Shown here piece by piece: positions 43,608 to 51,769 of a DNA stretch of 64,000 nt (position 1 is its first letter; every line of letters starts with the position of its first letter). The position numbers and the translations under genes are program-made. Under the pieces are notes generated by a model that saw only the letters and a list, made by a program, of their open reading frames with translations, had not been told where the DNA came from and made no database searches. Source of the stretch: Algoriphagus ornithinivorans (GTDB lineage Bacteria; Bacteroidota; Bacteroidia; Cytophagales; Cyclobacteriaceae); assembly GCF_900115305.1 (NCBI RefSeq), contig NZ_FOVW01000014.1:1-64000 (forward strand), in the 5' to 3' direction.

Positions 43608-44345
43608 ATGGATTCGAATTTTATACCTGGCATTTATAATTGGTGTGATCGATGGTGTGAACGTTGCTCTTTTACTTCCCGCTGTAGAGTCTATGAAAAA
43701 ACAGAAAACACGAGCAATTCCGAACCTGAGGAGTTTTGGGAGAATCTTTCTCAATGTTTTCAAGAAACAATTGATTTACTCAAAAATACAGCTGAAGAAT
43801 TCGGAATAAATTTGGATGAAATAGAAGAGGAAATACCCTTGGAAGAGGAGGAAGAAGAAGAGTATAAAGTTGGGGAGGAAGCCCTGTATCAAGTAACTAA
43901 TAGCTATCTGAAAACGGCTAGAGCCTGGTTGGAATCGGATAGCTTCAAAGCATTTATTTCTAAGCTGGAGGAAAAAGGGGAGTTAGGCCTGATTACTATT
44001 TCTGAAGCTGAAGATAAAGTCATTGCCTTAAGTGAGGCTGTAGAGGTGATACATTGGTACTTGTTTTTTATCCATGTAAAAAGTAGCAGAGCACTCAAGG
44101 AGAAACAGGAAGATTTTTGGGATGAGTATCCAGAGTCAGAAAAATCCTATAATGGAACAGCAAAAATCACCAAAATCGCAATAGAAAGAAGCATGCAGGC
44201 ATGGATCCATTTGTTAAATCAGATGCAAGAGGATCAAGATAGAATCGTGGAAATCTTGGCGCTTCTGGAAAAAAGCAGAAAGTTATTGGAGAAGGAGTTT
44301 CCGAACTTGGATCAGTTTATCAGACCGGGTTTTGATGAAGAATAG
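43608..44345 (+). CDS. Uncharacterised protein with N-terminal Cys cluster
   Basis: A 245-residue protein I cannot name. Near the N terminus four cysteines (C13, C17, C20, C26) occur as C-x3-C-x2-C-x5-C in YNWCDRWCERCSFTSRCRVY. This could bind an Fe-S cluster or zinc. Residues ~75-95 are a run of acidic residues (EEEIPLEEEEEEEYK). The rest is helical, with AWLESDSFKAFISKLEEKG, VIHWYLFFIHVKSSRALKEK and IVEILALLEKSRKLLEKEF. No signal peptide or membrane helix. It stands alone 93 bp after the M14 gene and a terminator. Confidence 0.75.
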   Translation: MDSNFIPGIYNWCDRWCERCSFTSRCRVYEKTENTSNSEPEEFWENLSQCFQETIDLLKNTAEEFGINLDEIEEEIPLEEEEEEEYKVGEEALYQVTNSYLKTARAWLESDSFKAFISKLEEKGELGLITISEAEDKVIALSEAVEVIHWYLFFIHVKSSRALKEKQEDFWDEYPESEKSYNGTAKITKIAIERSMQAWIHLLNQMQEDQDRIVEILALLEKSRKLLEKEFPNLDQFIRPGFDEE

Positions 44346-44384
44346 GCAAAGTGTTGCTTAACTCTGCCTATTCTTTCATTTCAA

Positions 44385-45251
44385 TTATCGCTGAAATTTG
44401 TTTTTCAAGTAAGTAATAGCCATTTCATAAGCTTCTTTACTTGCTTCGGGATCATATTTTGGATTGCTTGGGTTTGAAAAGCCATGAACTGCCGGAAAGA
44501 TTTTGTAAGTCAACTTCTTGTCTGCCTGCTGCATTTTTGAAGCAAAGTCTTCTATGATTTCCTTGGATATATATTCTTCTGTGGCAAATAGTCCCAGCAC
44601 ATCTGAGTTAAGTGTTTTCAATGTTTCCACATCTCTGACAGGCATGCCGTAATACATGACGGATCCAATATTTTGAGAGCCTGTCAAAAGTGCGGACTTC
44701 AAAGACCAACTTCCTCCGAAGCACCAGCCTACATTTGCTATTTCAGCATTTTCACCTGCATGCATCAAAGCCCCTTTTACAATGTTTTGTAGCCTTTCTT
44801 CTTTCACATTTCGCATGAATTGACCAGCCTCTTGGGGATTACTGGTCACTTTTCCATCGTACATATCCAATGCCAGTACATTGACTGACTTTCCTAAATC
44901 AGCATAGAATTTATCTGCTTCTTTTTTGATATGATCGTTCAGTCCCCACCATTCTTGGTACACGAATAGCCATTGATCTGAAGGGTTTTCAGCAGGAATG
45001 AAGTATGCATTGGCATCTTCTCCATCTGGAGTTGGAAAGCTGATCATATCCCCAGCTCCATCGAAATTTATTGCATTAGGAGAAGGATGAAAAGAAAGGA
45101 ACCCAGGAGCATCAATGAATTGCGCCATATCATCCGAGGGATTATGGCAAAGTGTGATGGAGCTGAAAGGGTCTTGAGCTGGTTTGGTTTCATTACCGAA
45201 ATAAAGAGCTCCAATCAGGCTTAAAATAAGTAAATAAACTGGCTTGATCAT
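44385..45251 (-). CDS. Exported dienelactone hydrolase family protein
   Basis: A 288-residue alpha/beta hydrolase. The start is set at MIKPVYLLILSLIGALYFG (ATG at 45251) since this begins a signal or anchor segment; the longer frame would overlap the divergent gene. The nucleophile is the Cys of GWCFGG and the His is in PAVHGFSNPSNP, as in the dienelactone hydrolase family. NPSDQWLFVYQEWWGLNDHI is the typical substrate-binding entry. The substrate is unknown; ester or lactone hydrolysis is likely. Confidence 0.85.
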   Translation of the reverse strand: MIKPVYLLILSLIGALYFGNETKPAQDPFSSITLCHNPSDDMAQFIDAPGFLSFHPSPNAINFDGAGDMISFPTPDGEDANAYFIPAENPSDQWLFVYQEWWGLNDHIKKEADKFYADLGKSVNVLALDMYDGKVTSNPQEAGQFMRNVKEERLQNIVKGALMHAGENAEIANVGWCFGGSWSLKSALLTGSQNIGSVMYYGMPVRDVETLKTLNSDVLGLFATEEYISKEIIEDFASKMQQADKKLTYKIFPAVHGFSNPSNPKYDPEASKEAYEMAITYLKNKFQR

Positions 45252-45309
45252 GGGATGATTGTTTTGGAATTGATACCTTGAATAACATGAATTGGTATGA
45301 AAAGTTTGC

Positions 45310-46029
45310 ATGGATAATTATGATCAGTACATACAAGCTGAGGTTGGTTCTTGGCTGTTTCAAATGAAGAAGCCTCCTTCGCTGGGAAGTAAGATGACGC
45401 ATGGAGTTCAGAAGAAAATAAATGATTGGATTCCTGAAAAAGTGCACAAGGCTATCACCTCAGCTATTGAAAATATGGTTAAGGCTGTTTCAACAGGATC
45501 CTCTTGGATTGTACCTAGACCTGAAGAAAATATGCCATTTAAGGTGAGGGAATTTAAGGTGCGAAATAGAATCAAATGGTATAGAAATACAGCCTCGGTG
45601 GAAGGTGCTGTAACAGGTGCGGGAGGAATACTCATGGGCTTCGCTGATTTCCCCGCATTCCTGACTATTAAAATGAAAATGCTCTTCGATATAGCGGCAC
45701 TTTACGGAGTGAATACTAAAGAGTATCAGGAGCGATTGTTTTTGCTTTATGTTTTCCAGTTAACTTTTTCCAGTCAGCAAAGAAAAAATAATCTGATAGA
45801 GCTGATAGAAAACTGGGAATCCTATAAGGAATCCTTACCAGCAAGCATGGATGAGTTTGACTGGAAGACCTTCCAGTTAGATTACCGCGATTATATAGAT
45901 CTGGCCAAATTAGCTCAATTGATCCCTTTGATAGGAGCAGGTGTCGGAGCAATCGCCAATTATAGGCTTACTGAACAGTTGGGGAGAAATGCTATGAATG
46001 CTTTCAGGTTACGCCTATTGACTCAATAG
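45310..46029 (+). CDS. EcsC family protein
   Basis: A 239-residue EcsC-family protein. The typical glycine-rich hydrophobic segment is VEGAVTGAGGILMGFADFPA, followed by FLTIKMKMLFDIAALYGV and the C-terminal hydrophobic KLAQLIPLIGAGVGAIANY. EcsC homologues are linked to secretion and membrane processes in Bacillus, but their mechanism is unknown. Divergent from the hydrolase gene (58-bp gap). Confidence 0.85.
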   Translation: MDNYDQYIQAEVGSWLFQMKKPPSLGSKMTHGVQKKINDWIPEKVHKAITSAIENMVKAVSTGSSWIVPRPEENMPFKVREFKVRNRIKWYRNTASVEGAVTGAGGILMGFADFPAFLTIKMKMLFDIAALYGVNTKEYQERLFLLYVFQLTFSSQQRKNNLIELIENWESYKESLPASMDEFDWKTFQLDYRDYIDLAKLAQLIPLIGAGVGAIANYRLTEQLGRNAMNAFRLRLLTQ

Positions 46030-46046
46030 TTTCAGCTATAAAAATC

Positions 46047-46082
46047 AAAAAAGCCTCAAATCTTTCGAAATGAGGCTTTTTT
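46047..46082. terminator. Terminator between the EcsC gene and tRNA-Gln
   Basis: AAAAAAGCCTCA (46047-46058) pairs perfectly with TGAGGCTTTTTT (46071-46082). It can end both the EcsC mRNA and the leftward tRNA transcript. Confidence 0.88.
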
Positions 46083-46083
46083 G

Positions 46084-46156
46084 TTGACCCACTAGGGCTC
46101 GAACCTAGACTCTTCTGAACCAAAATCAGACGTGTTGCCAGTTACACCATGGGTCA
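46084..46156 (-). tRNA. tRNA-Gln (anticodon UUG)
   Basis: Reads on the minus strand as a complete cloverleaf. The acceptor stem is TGACCCA / TGGGTCA, with discriminator A at 46084. The anticodon stem TCTGA/TCAGA encloses the loop TTTTGGT with anticodon TTG. GGTTCGAGCCC forms the T-arm. The 3' CCA is not encoded, so a CCA-adding enzyme is required, consistent with the cca gene at 61392. Confidence 0.97.
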
Positions 46157-46322
46157 ATTTAGGTGGAAAACGCTTCTGCTTTCCTTAAAGTGTCACAAAG
46201 GTAGAATTCCATTCTTTTTTTTCCAAATCCCTTTCGGAAGAATTTTGGCTTTATTCCAAAGGTGCTGAATAACAGGAGGAAATTTTTTGAAATGCGGAGG
46301 ATTTATTGGGCGCTTTTGGGAA

Positions 46323-46360
46323 AAATCGATTGAAAAATATATCTCGAAATCGATTGAAAA
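46323..46360. repeat. Pair of 14-bp direct repeats upstream of the 81-residue gene
   Basis: AAATCGATTGAAAA occurs at 46323-46336 and again at 46347-46360 with a 24-bp period, about 100 bp before the gene at 46459. This is a plausible binding site for a regulator acting as two monomers on the same face of the helix. Confidence 0.4.
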
Positions 46361-46458
46361 TTGTGATTGTGTTAAATTTTCGATACTTATTTTGTTAATT
46401 TTAAAATAAATACCGTGATTTGTTTCAAATTTTAAGAAAACACAAACCTTATTAAACC

Positions 46459-46704
46459 ATGCAAACAGAAAAGATGGAAAAAACCGTGATCGAAACGGTT
46501 AGCAAACTGGAGAAGTTAAAGATCGGTGATTCTTTGGCTGCTGAATTATCTTGGTGCTGGAATAGCTACAAGTATGATCAGAATCCAGTTGGTTTGATTG
46601 AAAAGAGCCAGAAGGCTGTAGAACTTTTCAAAGAAGTAAGAGAGAAAAACAGCCGTGCTGTCTCTAAGAAACTAGTGGAGGATTTGGAAAAATTTCTAAA
46701 CTAA
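46459..46704 (+). CDS. Small conserved-looking helical protein (81 aa)
   Basis: An 81-residue protein with a well-defined start, a terminator right after the stop and a long upstream regulatory gap. It is mainly helical (VIETVSKLEKLKIGDSLAAE, QKAVELFKEVREKNSRAVSK, LVEDLEKFLN) with an aromatic patch ELSWCWNSYKYDQNP. No signal peptide or known motif. I cannot assign a function. The direct repeats in the promoter region hint at regulated expression. Confidence 0.7.
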   Translation: MQTEKMEKTVIETVSKLEKLKIGDSLAAELSWCWNSYKYDQNPVGLIEKSQKAVELFKEVREKNSRAVSKKLVEDLEKFLN

Positions 46705-46714
46705 TCCAAACAAA

Positions 46715-46741
46715 AAAAGCTCGCCAATTGGCGAGCTTTTC
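46715..46741. terminator. Bidirectional terminator before rplI end
   Basis: AAAAGCTCGCCAA (46715-46727) pairs with TTGGCGAGCTTTT (46728-46740). It closes the small gene and, leftward, the rpsF-rpsR-rplI operon. Confidence 0.88.
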
Positions 46742-46758
46742 TATTTTCTGAGTATTGC

Positions 46759-47202
46759 TTATTCAGCTACTACTACAAATTTAACGTCAGTTTTAACTTC
46801 TCTGTGAAGATCAACCTCTGCAGTGAATTCTCCTGCTCCGTCTACTGGAGTATTGATAGAGATTTTCTTTCTGTCGATGTCGAATCCTTGGCTAGACAAA
46901 GCGTCAGCAATCTGTAAAGTAGTTACTTTACCGAAGATTTTTCCTGACTCACCGATTTTCGCTTTGATCTCCAAAGTTACTTCAGCAAGTTTAGCTGCGA
47001 TATTCTCAGCTTCAGTTTTGATCTTTTCAGCTTTGTGAGCTGCCTGCTTTATGTTTTCAGCAAGGATTTTCTTGTTCGAACCGGTAGCTAGTACCGCGAA
47101 GCCTTGAGGGATTAGGTAGTTTCGGCCGTATCCAGGCTTTACACTTACCAAATCATTTTTATAGCCAAGACCTTTGATGTCTGTTTTTAATATGATTTCC
47201 AT
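46759..47202 (-). CDS. rplI: 50S ribosomal protein L9
   Basis: A 147-residue L9. The N-terminal domain is canonical (MEIILKTDIKGLGYKNDLVSVKPGYGRNYLIPQGFA split at residue 20), followed by the long connecting helix and the C-terminal domain (GESGKIFGKVTTLQIADALSS). L9 bridges the L1 stalk region on the 50S subunit. Last gene of the rpsF-rpsR-rplI operon. Confidence 0.98.
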   Translation of the reverse strand: MEIILKTDIKGLGYKNDLVSVKPGYGRNYLIPQGFAVLATGSNKKILAENIKQAAHKAEKIKTEAENIAAKLAEVTLEIKAKIGESGKIFGKVTTLQIADALSSQGFDIDRKKISINTPVDGAGEFTAEVDLHREVKTDVKFVVVAE

Positions 47203-47241
47203 TTGTAATGATCTTTATTGGTTGGACGATACAAGACCGAA

Positions 47242-47493
47242 TTATTTCAAACCATCGGTTACGAATGGCAACAAAGCCAAATGTCTTGCTTTCTTAACTG
47301 CTTGAGCTACTTTTCTCTGATATTTTGCAGAGTTACCAGTCAGTCTTCTAGGAAGGATTTTTCCTTGCTCATTTACAAACTTCAACAAGAAATTAGGATC
47401 CTTGTAGTCGATGTACTTGATGCCGTGCTTCTTGAATCGGCAATACTTTTTCTTGATTTCGCCTCTGTTGATTGGCTCGTTGAATAGTGTCAT
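47242..47493 (-). CDS. rpsR: 30S ribosomal protein S18
   Basis: An 83-residue S18 with the typical KKYCRFKKHGIKYIDYKD, DPNFLLKFVNEQGKILPRRL and TGNSAKYQRKVAQAVKKARH segments. S18 dimerises with S6 on the 30S platform. Its start overlaps the rpsF stop by one base, so translation is coupled. No ssb gene separates S6 and S18, as usual in Bacteroidota. Confidence 0.98.
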   Translation of the reverse strand: MTLFNEPINRGEIKKKYCRFKKHGIKYIDYKDPNFLLKFVNEQGKILPRRLTGNSAKYQRKVAQAVKKARHLALLPFVTDGLK

Positions 47494-47861
47494 TAGGCTT
47501 GCTCCTCCTTAGCTTCTGATTTTTTGTTAAACTCTCCTTTTCTTCTTCTTTCGGCATAAACAATAGCATGCTTGTCCAAAACAGTAGTAAGGAATCTCAT
47601 TACTTTCTCATCACGTCTGAACTCAAGTTCAAACTTGCGGATGATAGTTGGATCAGCCGTGAACTCAACTAATACATAGAACCCTGTTGTCTTCTTGTCA
47701 ATGGTATAAGCCATTTTCTTCAGACCCCAGTTCTCCACATTGATTACATCTGCCCCCTCTTCTTTTAACAAGTTCACAAACTTGTCGACAGTATCCTTCA
47801 TCTGAACATCAGACAAAACGGGAGTTAAAATGAATACCGTCTCGTAATTTCTTTGGAACAT
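47493..47861 (-). CDS. rpsF: 30S ribosomal protein S6
   Basis: A 122-residue S6 (NYETVFILTPVLSDVQMKDT, NVENWGLKKMAYTIDKKTTG, FYVLVEFTADPTIIRKFELE, FRRDEKVMRFLTTVLDK). The basic, glutamate-rich tail (RRKGEFNKKSEAKEEQA) is a normal extension. It is the first gene of the operon, with a promoter box 40 bp upstream. Confidence 0.98.
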   Translation of the reverse strand: MFQRNYETVFILTPVLSDVQMKDTVDKFVNLLKEEGADVINVENWGLKKMAYTIDKKTTGFYVLVEFTADPTIIRKFELEFRRDEKVMRFLTTVLDKHAIVYAERRRKGEFNKKSEAKEEQA

Positions 47862-47899
47862 TTTTTTAATGTGTTTAAGGAATTTGAATAAACAGACCG

Positions 47900-47907
47900 C
47901 AAAAGTA
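47900..47907 (-). promoter_or_regulatory. Promoter -7 box of the rpsF operon
   Basis: On the minus strand this reads TACTTTTG, about 40 bp before the rpsF ATG. Confidence 0.6.
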
Positions 47908-47963
47908 GGTTAAAAACTTCTGTTATCCAAATGAATATCTATTCTAAAATAGCATGATGGCAT

Positions 47964-47994
47964 AAAAAAAGCCTCTCCTGAAAAGAAGAGGCTT
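47964..47994 (-). terminator. Terminator of the coiled-coil gene
   Basis: AAGCCTCT (47969-47976) pairs with AGAGGCTT (47987-47994). An A-run on the plus strand gives a T-run for leftward transcripts from the gene at 48013. Confidence 0.8.
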
Positions 47995-48012
47995 AAGTTG
48001 AAATAAGTTCTC

Positions 48013-48942
48013 TTATTTGACGCTGAAAGTCTTGGAACCTACTAAGTAATTATCCACGAATATCCTTACTTCATGATCGCCAGAAGTGTAATCTGATCCC
48101 TTTTCGTAGAAGAATGTTAAGGTTTCGCCAGAGTTTTCAAATAGGATATCCTGCTTCACCGTGTAAAACTGCTCTGCACCATTGACACGGAAAGTTCCGG
48201 ATCCTTTGGCTACGTCAAAGATTGGCTGGGAATTAGGAGCCATGATTTGAACGTAAACGTTTCTAGGGCCTTTTTCAGCTACCTTATTGTCTGCCAAATT
48301 GAAACTTACCTTGATCTTCTCAATCTGACGATTTCTAAAATCTTTGGTAGTCTCTACGCGCTCTTTTCCTCTGGAATTAACAGCAGCAATTTCGATGTTT
48401 TCAGCTTTCAGCATGGAAGCCACATTGACCTTTGCTTGCAGATTCTCCTTTTGGATATTGAGCTGGGCTACTTCTTCCTCTATCTGTGCCTGAGTAGTTT
48501 TTAGATCTTGGTTTTCTGCATAAAGCTGCTGATTCATCGCTCGCAGTTCCAAAATTTCCTGATCCTTCTGTTCAAGTAAGCCGGAGTAGCTGTTGATTTT
48601 CTTATTCAAAGCAGCGATCTCATTGGCACTTCTCTGCCTAACCGAGTTTCTTTCTGCAATCAACTGATCTCTCACTTGCTCTAAGGCAGCGATATCTCCT
48701 CCCAGTTTTTCAATTTCCTGAATTCTGAGATTTAGTTGGTAAGTGACTGAGTCCAATCTTTGATTTAACTCATTGTTTTCGGTGGAGAGAAGAAGGATCT
48801 CCTCCGTCTTTTTAGTTCGGTCTACATAGTCAGTGTATAATTTAATTCCACTGATGATGACCAAGAGAACAAGGACTATAATGATAATATTTTTTCCCTG
48901 ATCCTTTTTTTGGCTAGATTCTTTTTCAAAATTGCTGTTCAT
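48013..48942 (-). CDS. Membrane-anchored coiled-coil protein
   Basis: A 309-residue protein with one N-terminal membrane helix (NIIIIVLVLLVIISGIKLYT, about 18-37), then a long coiled coil (about 50-190; QRLDSVTYQLNLRIQEIEKL, ALEQVRDQLIAERNSVRQRS, NQQLYAENQDLKTTQAQIEE). A compact C-terminal beta domain (about 205-309) follows, containing KIKVSFNLADNKVAEKGPRN and DHEVRIFVDNYLVGSKTFSV. The bulk is probably periplasmic. The family is not recognised; it resembles Bacteroidota 'chromosome partitioning/hypothetical' coiled-coil proteins only in layout. Confidence 0.7.
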   Translation of the reverse strand: MNSNFEKESSQKKDQGKNIIIIVLVLLVIISGIKLYTDYVDRTKKTEEILLLSTENNELNQRLDSVTYQLNLRIQEIEKLGGDIAALEQVRDQLIAERNSVRQRSANEIAALNKKINSYSGLLEQKDQEILELRAMNQQLYAENQDLKTTQAQIEEEVAQLNIQKENLQAKVNVASMLKAENIEIAAVNSRGKERVETTKDFRNRQIEKIKVSFNLADNKVAEKGPRNVYVQIMAPNSQPIFDVAKGSGTFRVNGAEQFYTVKQDILFENSGETLTFFYEKGSDYTSGDHEVRIFVDNYLVGSKTFSVK

Positions 48943-48964
48943 GTGTTTGACTTAATAGGGCTGT

Positions 48965-49552
48965 ATGATGATTAAATTAGATGAAGACTTTTGGACAGAG
49001 CGATATAGACAAGGCTACACCGGCTGGGACATCGGTTATCCATCTACCCCGATAGTACAATATTTAGACCAAATTCAGAATAAAAATTGCCGTATACTGA
49101 TTCCTGGTGCAGGAAATGCCTACGAGGCCGCGTATGCATGGGATCAGGGCTTTGTGGGCACACATATTCTGGATATTTCAAAAGATCCATTAACAAAATT
49201 TAGCACAAATCACCCTAATTTTCCCCAAGCTCAAATTTTCCACCAAGATTTTTTTCAGCATCAAGGAAAATATGATTTGATAGTGGAACAGACTTTCTTT
49301 TGTGCTTTGGATCCAGCACTTAGAGAGGCATATTGCCAAAAGATGCTCGAATTACTTCAGCCTAGTGGCCGTTTGGTAGGTCTGTTATTTGGAGTGCAAT
49401 TTTCAAAACAAGGACCTCCTTTTGGTGGAAGTCTGGAGGAATACCAATCGCTGTTTTCAAAATACTTTAAAATTCACAAACTGGAGCTTTGCATTAATTC
49501 CATTGCTCCAAGAAGAGGAACTGAGATTTTCATCAATCTGTCAGCTCAGTAG
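48965..49552 (+). CDS. Thiopurine S-methyltransferase-like methyltransferase
   Basis: A 195-residue SAM methyltransferase of the TPMT type. It opens with EDFWTERYRQGYTGWDIG, the family's entry motif, followed by SAM motif I ILIPGAGNAYEAAYAWDQGF, an acidic ribose contact (HILDIS), and YDLIVEQTFFCALDPALREA. Members methylate thiols, selenium, tellurium or iodide; the substrate here is unknown. Its last 7 bp overlap the convergent methyltransferase gene. Confidence 0.85.
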   Translation: MMIKLDEDFWTERYRQGYTGWDIGYPSTPIVQYLDQIQNKNCRILIPGAGNAYEAAYAWDQGFVGTHILDISKDPLTKFSTNHPNFPQAQIFHQDFFQHQGKYDLIVEQTFFCALDPALREAYCQKMLELLQPSGRLVGLLFGVQFSKQGPPFGGSLEEYQSLFSKYFKIHKLELCINSIAPRRGTEIFINLSAQ

Positions 49553-50325
49553 GAGAGTACGTAGTGGGATTTTTTACCGGGATAATTGAAAATCAAAATT
49601 CCGCATTCATAAAAGTCCAGACTAAGTGTCACTTCTTTTCGGCTTTTGATTTCTTCCCAGGCGGACCGCATTTCCGGTGACCAATAGATATCAGCCACTG
49701 CGACAATACTTGAAGCTTGTAAATGTTGACTGATTAAATTGTATGAATTGATGGTTCCCTCATAAGTATGATTGGCATCTATTAATGCAAAATCAATAGG
49801 AGTATGTTCTTTCAAAAACTCAGGTAGGGTTAGAGCTATATCCCCTAAAATGGTATGCAGGTTTTGGGGCTTTTCTCTCTCAAAAGCCACATTTAATAAG
49901 TCTTCTGACCCTTCAAATGTAAAAACATCTCCTTTGCAGATTCGGCTTAAATATCGGGTATTGATACCCATGCATGTTCCTAGTTCCAACACTTTTTTAG
50001 CGGGAGTCAAATTTACAAAGTATTGATAGAGCTGGTTGAACTTTCTGGAACTTGTTGAATACCTAGTTACTTCTGAAATAGGTCTGGTCTTTCCATTTAC
50101 TTTTTTGGATCCGGCACCTAGATCCAGTACAGGAACTAATGATTTACTGCTAAGAAATTCTTTACGTAAGTCTTCTAAATCAAGATCCTGCTGTTTTCTT
50201 CCTTGAACAAAGCTTTTTAAACCGGTATAAATTTGAAATACAGCGGGACTTTGAAGAGAGTGCTTCTCTTCTTTTGTTAACCAGTATCGGAAATATGCGA
50301 GGAGTGGAAATACCTTCCTATACAA
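49546..50325 (-). CDS. Class I SAM methyltransferase (O-methyltransferase-like)
   Basis: A 259-residue protein whose second half is a Rossmann methyltransferase: VLELGTCMGINTRYLSRICK (motif I), VFTFEGSEDLLNVAFER, a post-motif DFALIDANHTYEGTINSYNL, and VAVADIYWSPEMRSAWEEIK. The first ~90 residues, including RYWLTKEEKHSLQSPAVFQI, are not typical and may form a substrate-binding cap. The layout resembles caffeoyl-CoA O-methyltransferase-like enzymes. Lies 2 bp after apaG in the same direction, so likely co-transcribed. Confidence 0.72.
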   Translation of the reverse strand: MYRKVFPLLAYFRYWLTKEEKHSLQSPAVFQIYTGLKSFVQGRKQQDLDLEDLRKEFLSSKSLVPVLDLGAGSKKVNGKTRPISEVTRYSTSSRKFNQLYQYFVNLTPAKKVLELGTCMGINTRYLSRICKGDVFTFEGSEDLLNVAFEREKPQNLHTILGDIALTLPEFLKEHTPIDFALIDANHTYEGTINSYNLISQHLQASSIVAVADIYWSPEMRSAWEEIKSRKEVTLSLDFYECGILIFNYPGKKSHYVLSY

Positions 50326-50327
50326 AA

Positions 50328-50714
50328 TTAATTGTGGAAAATATTGGCAATCATTTGAAATTCGGGAACTGCAACTTCCAGGATTTTTCCATCAAAAAGT
50401 TTCTGCATGGTATAAACGCCCTTCATTTTTCCCAAACCGGACTTTAAATTGCATCCGGAAACGTAAGAATGACTTTCACCTGGCTCAAGGGTCGGCTGTT
50501 GACCAACTACTCCTTCTCCTTCTACGATTTTGGTGTTTTCAGCTGCATCAGAAATTTCCCACCTTCTTCTTAACAATTGGACGGTTTGTGCGCTTTTGTT
50601 TTGAATGGTTACTTTGTAAGTAAAAACATAATGATGCTGAAGCGGGCTGGAGAATTCAGCCTGGTATGTTACTTCAACACTTACTTCTATTCCGTTGGTG
50701 GTTGCAGTTACCAT
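50328..50714 (-). CDS. apaG: ApaG protein
   Basis: A 128-residue ApaG, a single fibronectin-like beta sandwich. Family motifs: VTYQAEFSSPLQHHYVFTYK, VQLLRRRWEISDAAENTKIV and EGEGVVGQQPTLEPGESHSY, then SGLGKMKGVYTMQ. ApaG has been linked to Co2+ tolerance in Salmonella, but its biochemical role is unsettled. First gene of the apaG-methyltransferase pair. Confidence 0.95.
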   Translation of the reverse strand: MVTATTNGIEVSVEVTYQAEFSSPLQHHYVFTYKVTIQNKSAQTVQLLRRRWEISDAAENTKIVEGEGVVGQQPTLEPGESHSYVSGCNLKSGLGKMKGVYTMQKLFDGKILEVAVPEFQMIANIFHN

Positions 50715-50777
50715 TATTATAGCCTTTAAAAGTTAGCAAATATACAATGAACTCTTTGAATATCAATAAAATTACTA

Positions 50778-51440
50778 ATGGATGTAAAAATTGAAACAAG
50801 CTGGAAAGAAATTTTAACCCCTGTCTTTCAGCAAGCCTATTTTCATGAGCTAGTTCAGTTTGTAAAAGACGAGTATTCTTCCTCCAAGGTTTATCCTCCA
50901 GGGAAAGAAATTTTTAATGCATTTGACTACTGTCCTTTTGATCAAGTTAAAGTGGTGATTTTAGGACAAGACCCTTATCATGGAGAAGGTCAGGCTCATG
51001 GTCTTTCATTTTCCGTGAAGCCAGGTATTCCTTTTCCACCAAGTCTTTTGAATATTTTCAAAGAAATCAAAGCTGACTTAGGGAAAGATATGCCAGCTAA
51101 TGGAGATTTGTCCAGGTGGGCAAAACAAGGAGTGTTTTTACTGAATGCCACTTTAACTGTAAGGGCGAATCAAGCAGGCTCTCATCAGAAAAAAGGATGG
51201 GAGGAATTTACCGATTCAGTGATTCAAGCAATCAGCGATCAAAAGGAGCATGTGGTTTTTCTACTTTGGGGAGCCTATGCTCAAAAAAAGGAGCTGTTGA
51301 TTGACTCTGATAAGCATTTGATTCTAAAAGCTCCACATCCAAGTCCCCTTTCGGCTCATCGTGGGTTTTTGGGTTGTGGTCATTTCTCCAAAGCTAATGA
51401 GTATTTGAATTCCAAAGGGATCAGACCTATCAATTGGTGA
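50778..51440 (+). CDS. ung: Uracil-DNA glycosylase, family 1
   Basis: A 220-residue Ung that removes uracil from DNA. Catalytic Asp65 and following His68 lie in ILGQDPYHGEGQAHGLSFSV. The minor-groove wedge is HPSPLSAHRGF (about 189-199), with the second catalytic His. Length and motifs are complete. Confidence 0.98.
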   Translation: MDVKIETSWKEILTPVFQQAYFHELVQFVKDEYSSSKVYPPGKEIFNAFDYCPFDQVKVVILGQDPYHGEGQAHGLSFSVKPGIPFPPSLLNIFKEIKADLGKDMPANGDLSRWAKQGVFLLNATLTVRANQAGSHQKKGWEEFTDSVIQAISDQKEHVVFLLWGAYAQKKELLIDSDKHLILKAPHPSPLSAHRGFLGCGHFSKANEYLNSKGIRPINW

Positions 51441-51719
51441 GGAGAATGTATTTGGTTATTGAGTAACTGAGTAATTGTGGAATTGAGTAAAAAGCAATAA
51501 CAGTTCACCTTTCCCTCTTTCGGCTTGCAGGCACTGTTCATCTACAAGCTCGCTTAAAAGGTCTCGAATTAGAATTAAGTCTACTCTGCCCAGAAATACT
51601 TTGCTATTCACCATTCGATGTTCGATGTTCAATATTTTTAAAGTTTAATGAGGATAGAGTCTTCATTGCTGTTTGTAATTCCTATATCTTTCAACTCGTC
51701 TCTAATCTCCAATTCCAAC
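51441..51719. other. Spacer with decayed repeats between ung and lepB
   Basis: No gene seen. It contains GTAACTGAGTAATTGTGGAA and TTCACCATTCGATGTTCGAT followed by GTTCAATATT, phrases typical of scattered short repeats in Bacteroidota spacers. Confidence 0.55.
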
Positions 51720-51755
51720 AAAAAAGCCTCGAAATCTAAATCCCGAGGCTTTTTT
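51720..51755. terminator. Terminator after lepB
   Basis: AAAAAAGCCTCG (51720-51731) pairs with CGAGGCTTTTTT (51744-51755). It ends the leftward par-dapB-lepB operon. Confidence 0.88.
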
Positions 51756-51769
51756 GATGGTTTTGATCT

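Noticed and set aside
47862..47899. S6 leader regulatory RNA
   Set aside because: The leader is only about 35-40 nt long and no S6:S18-type hairpin can be seen.
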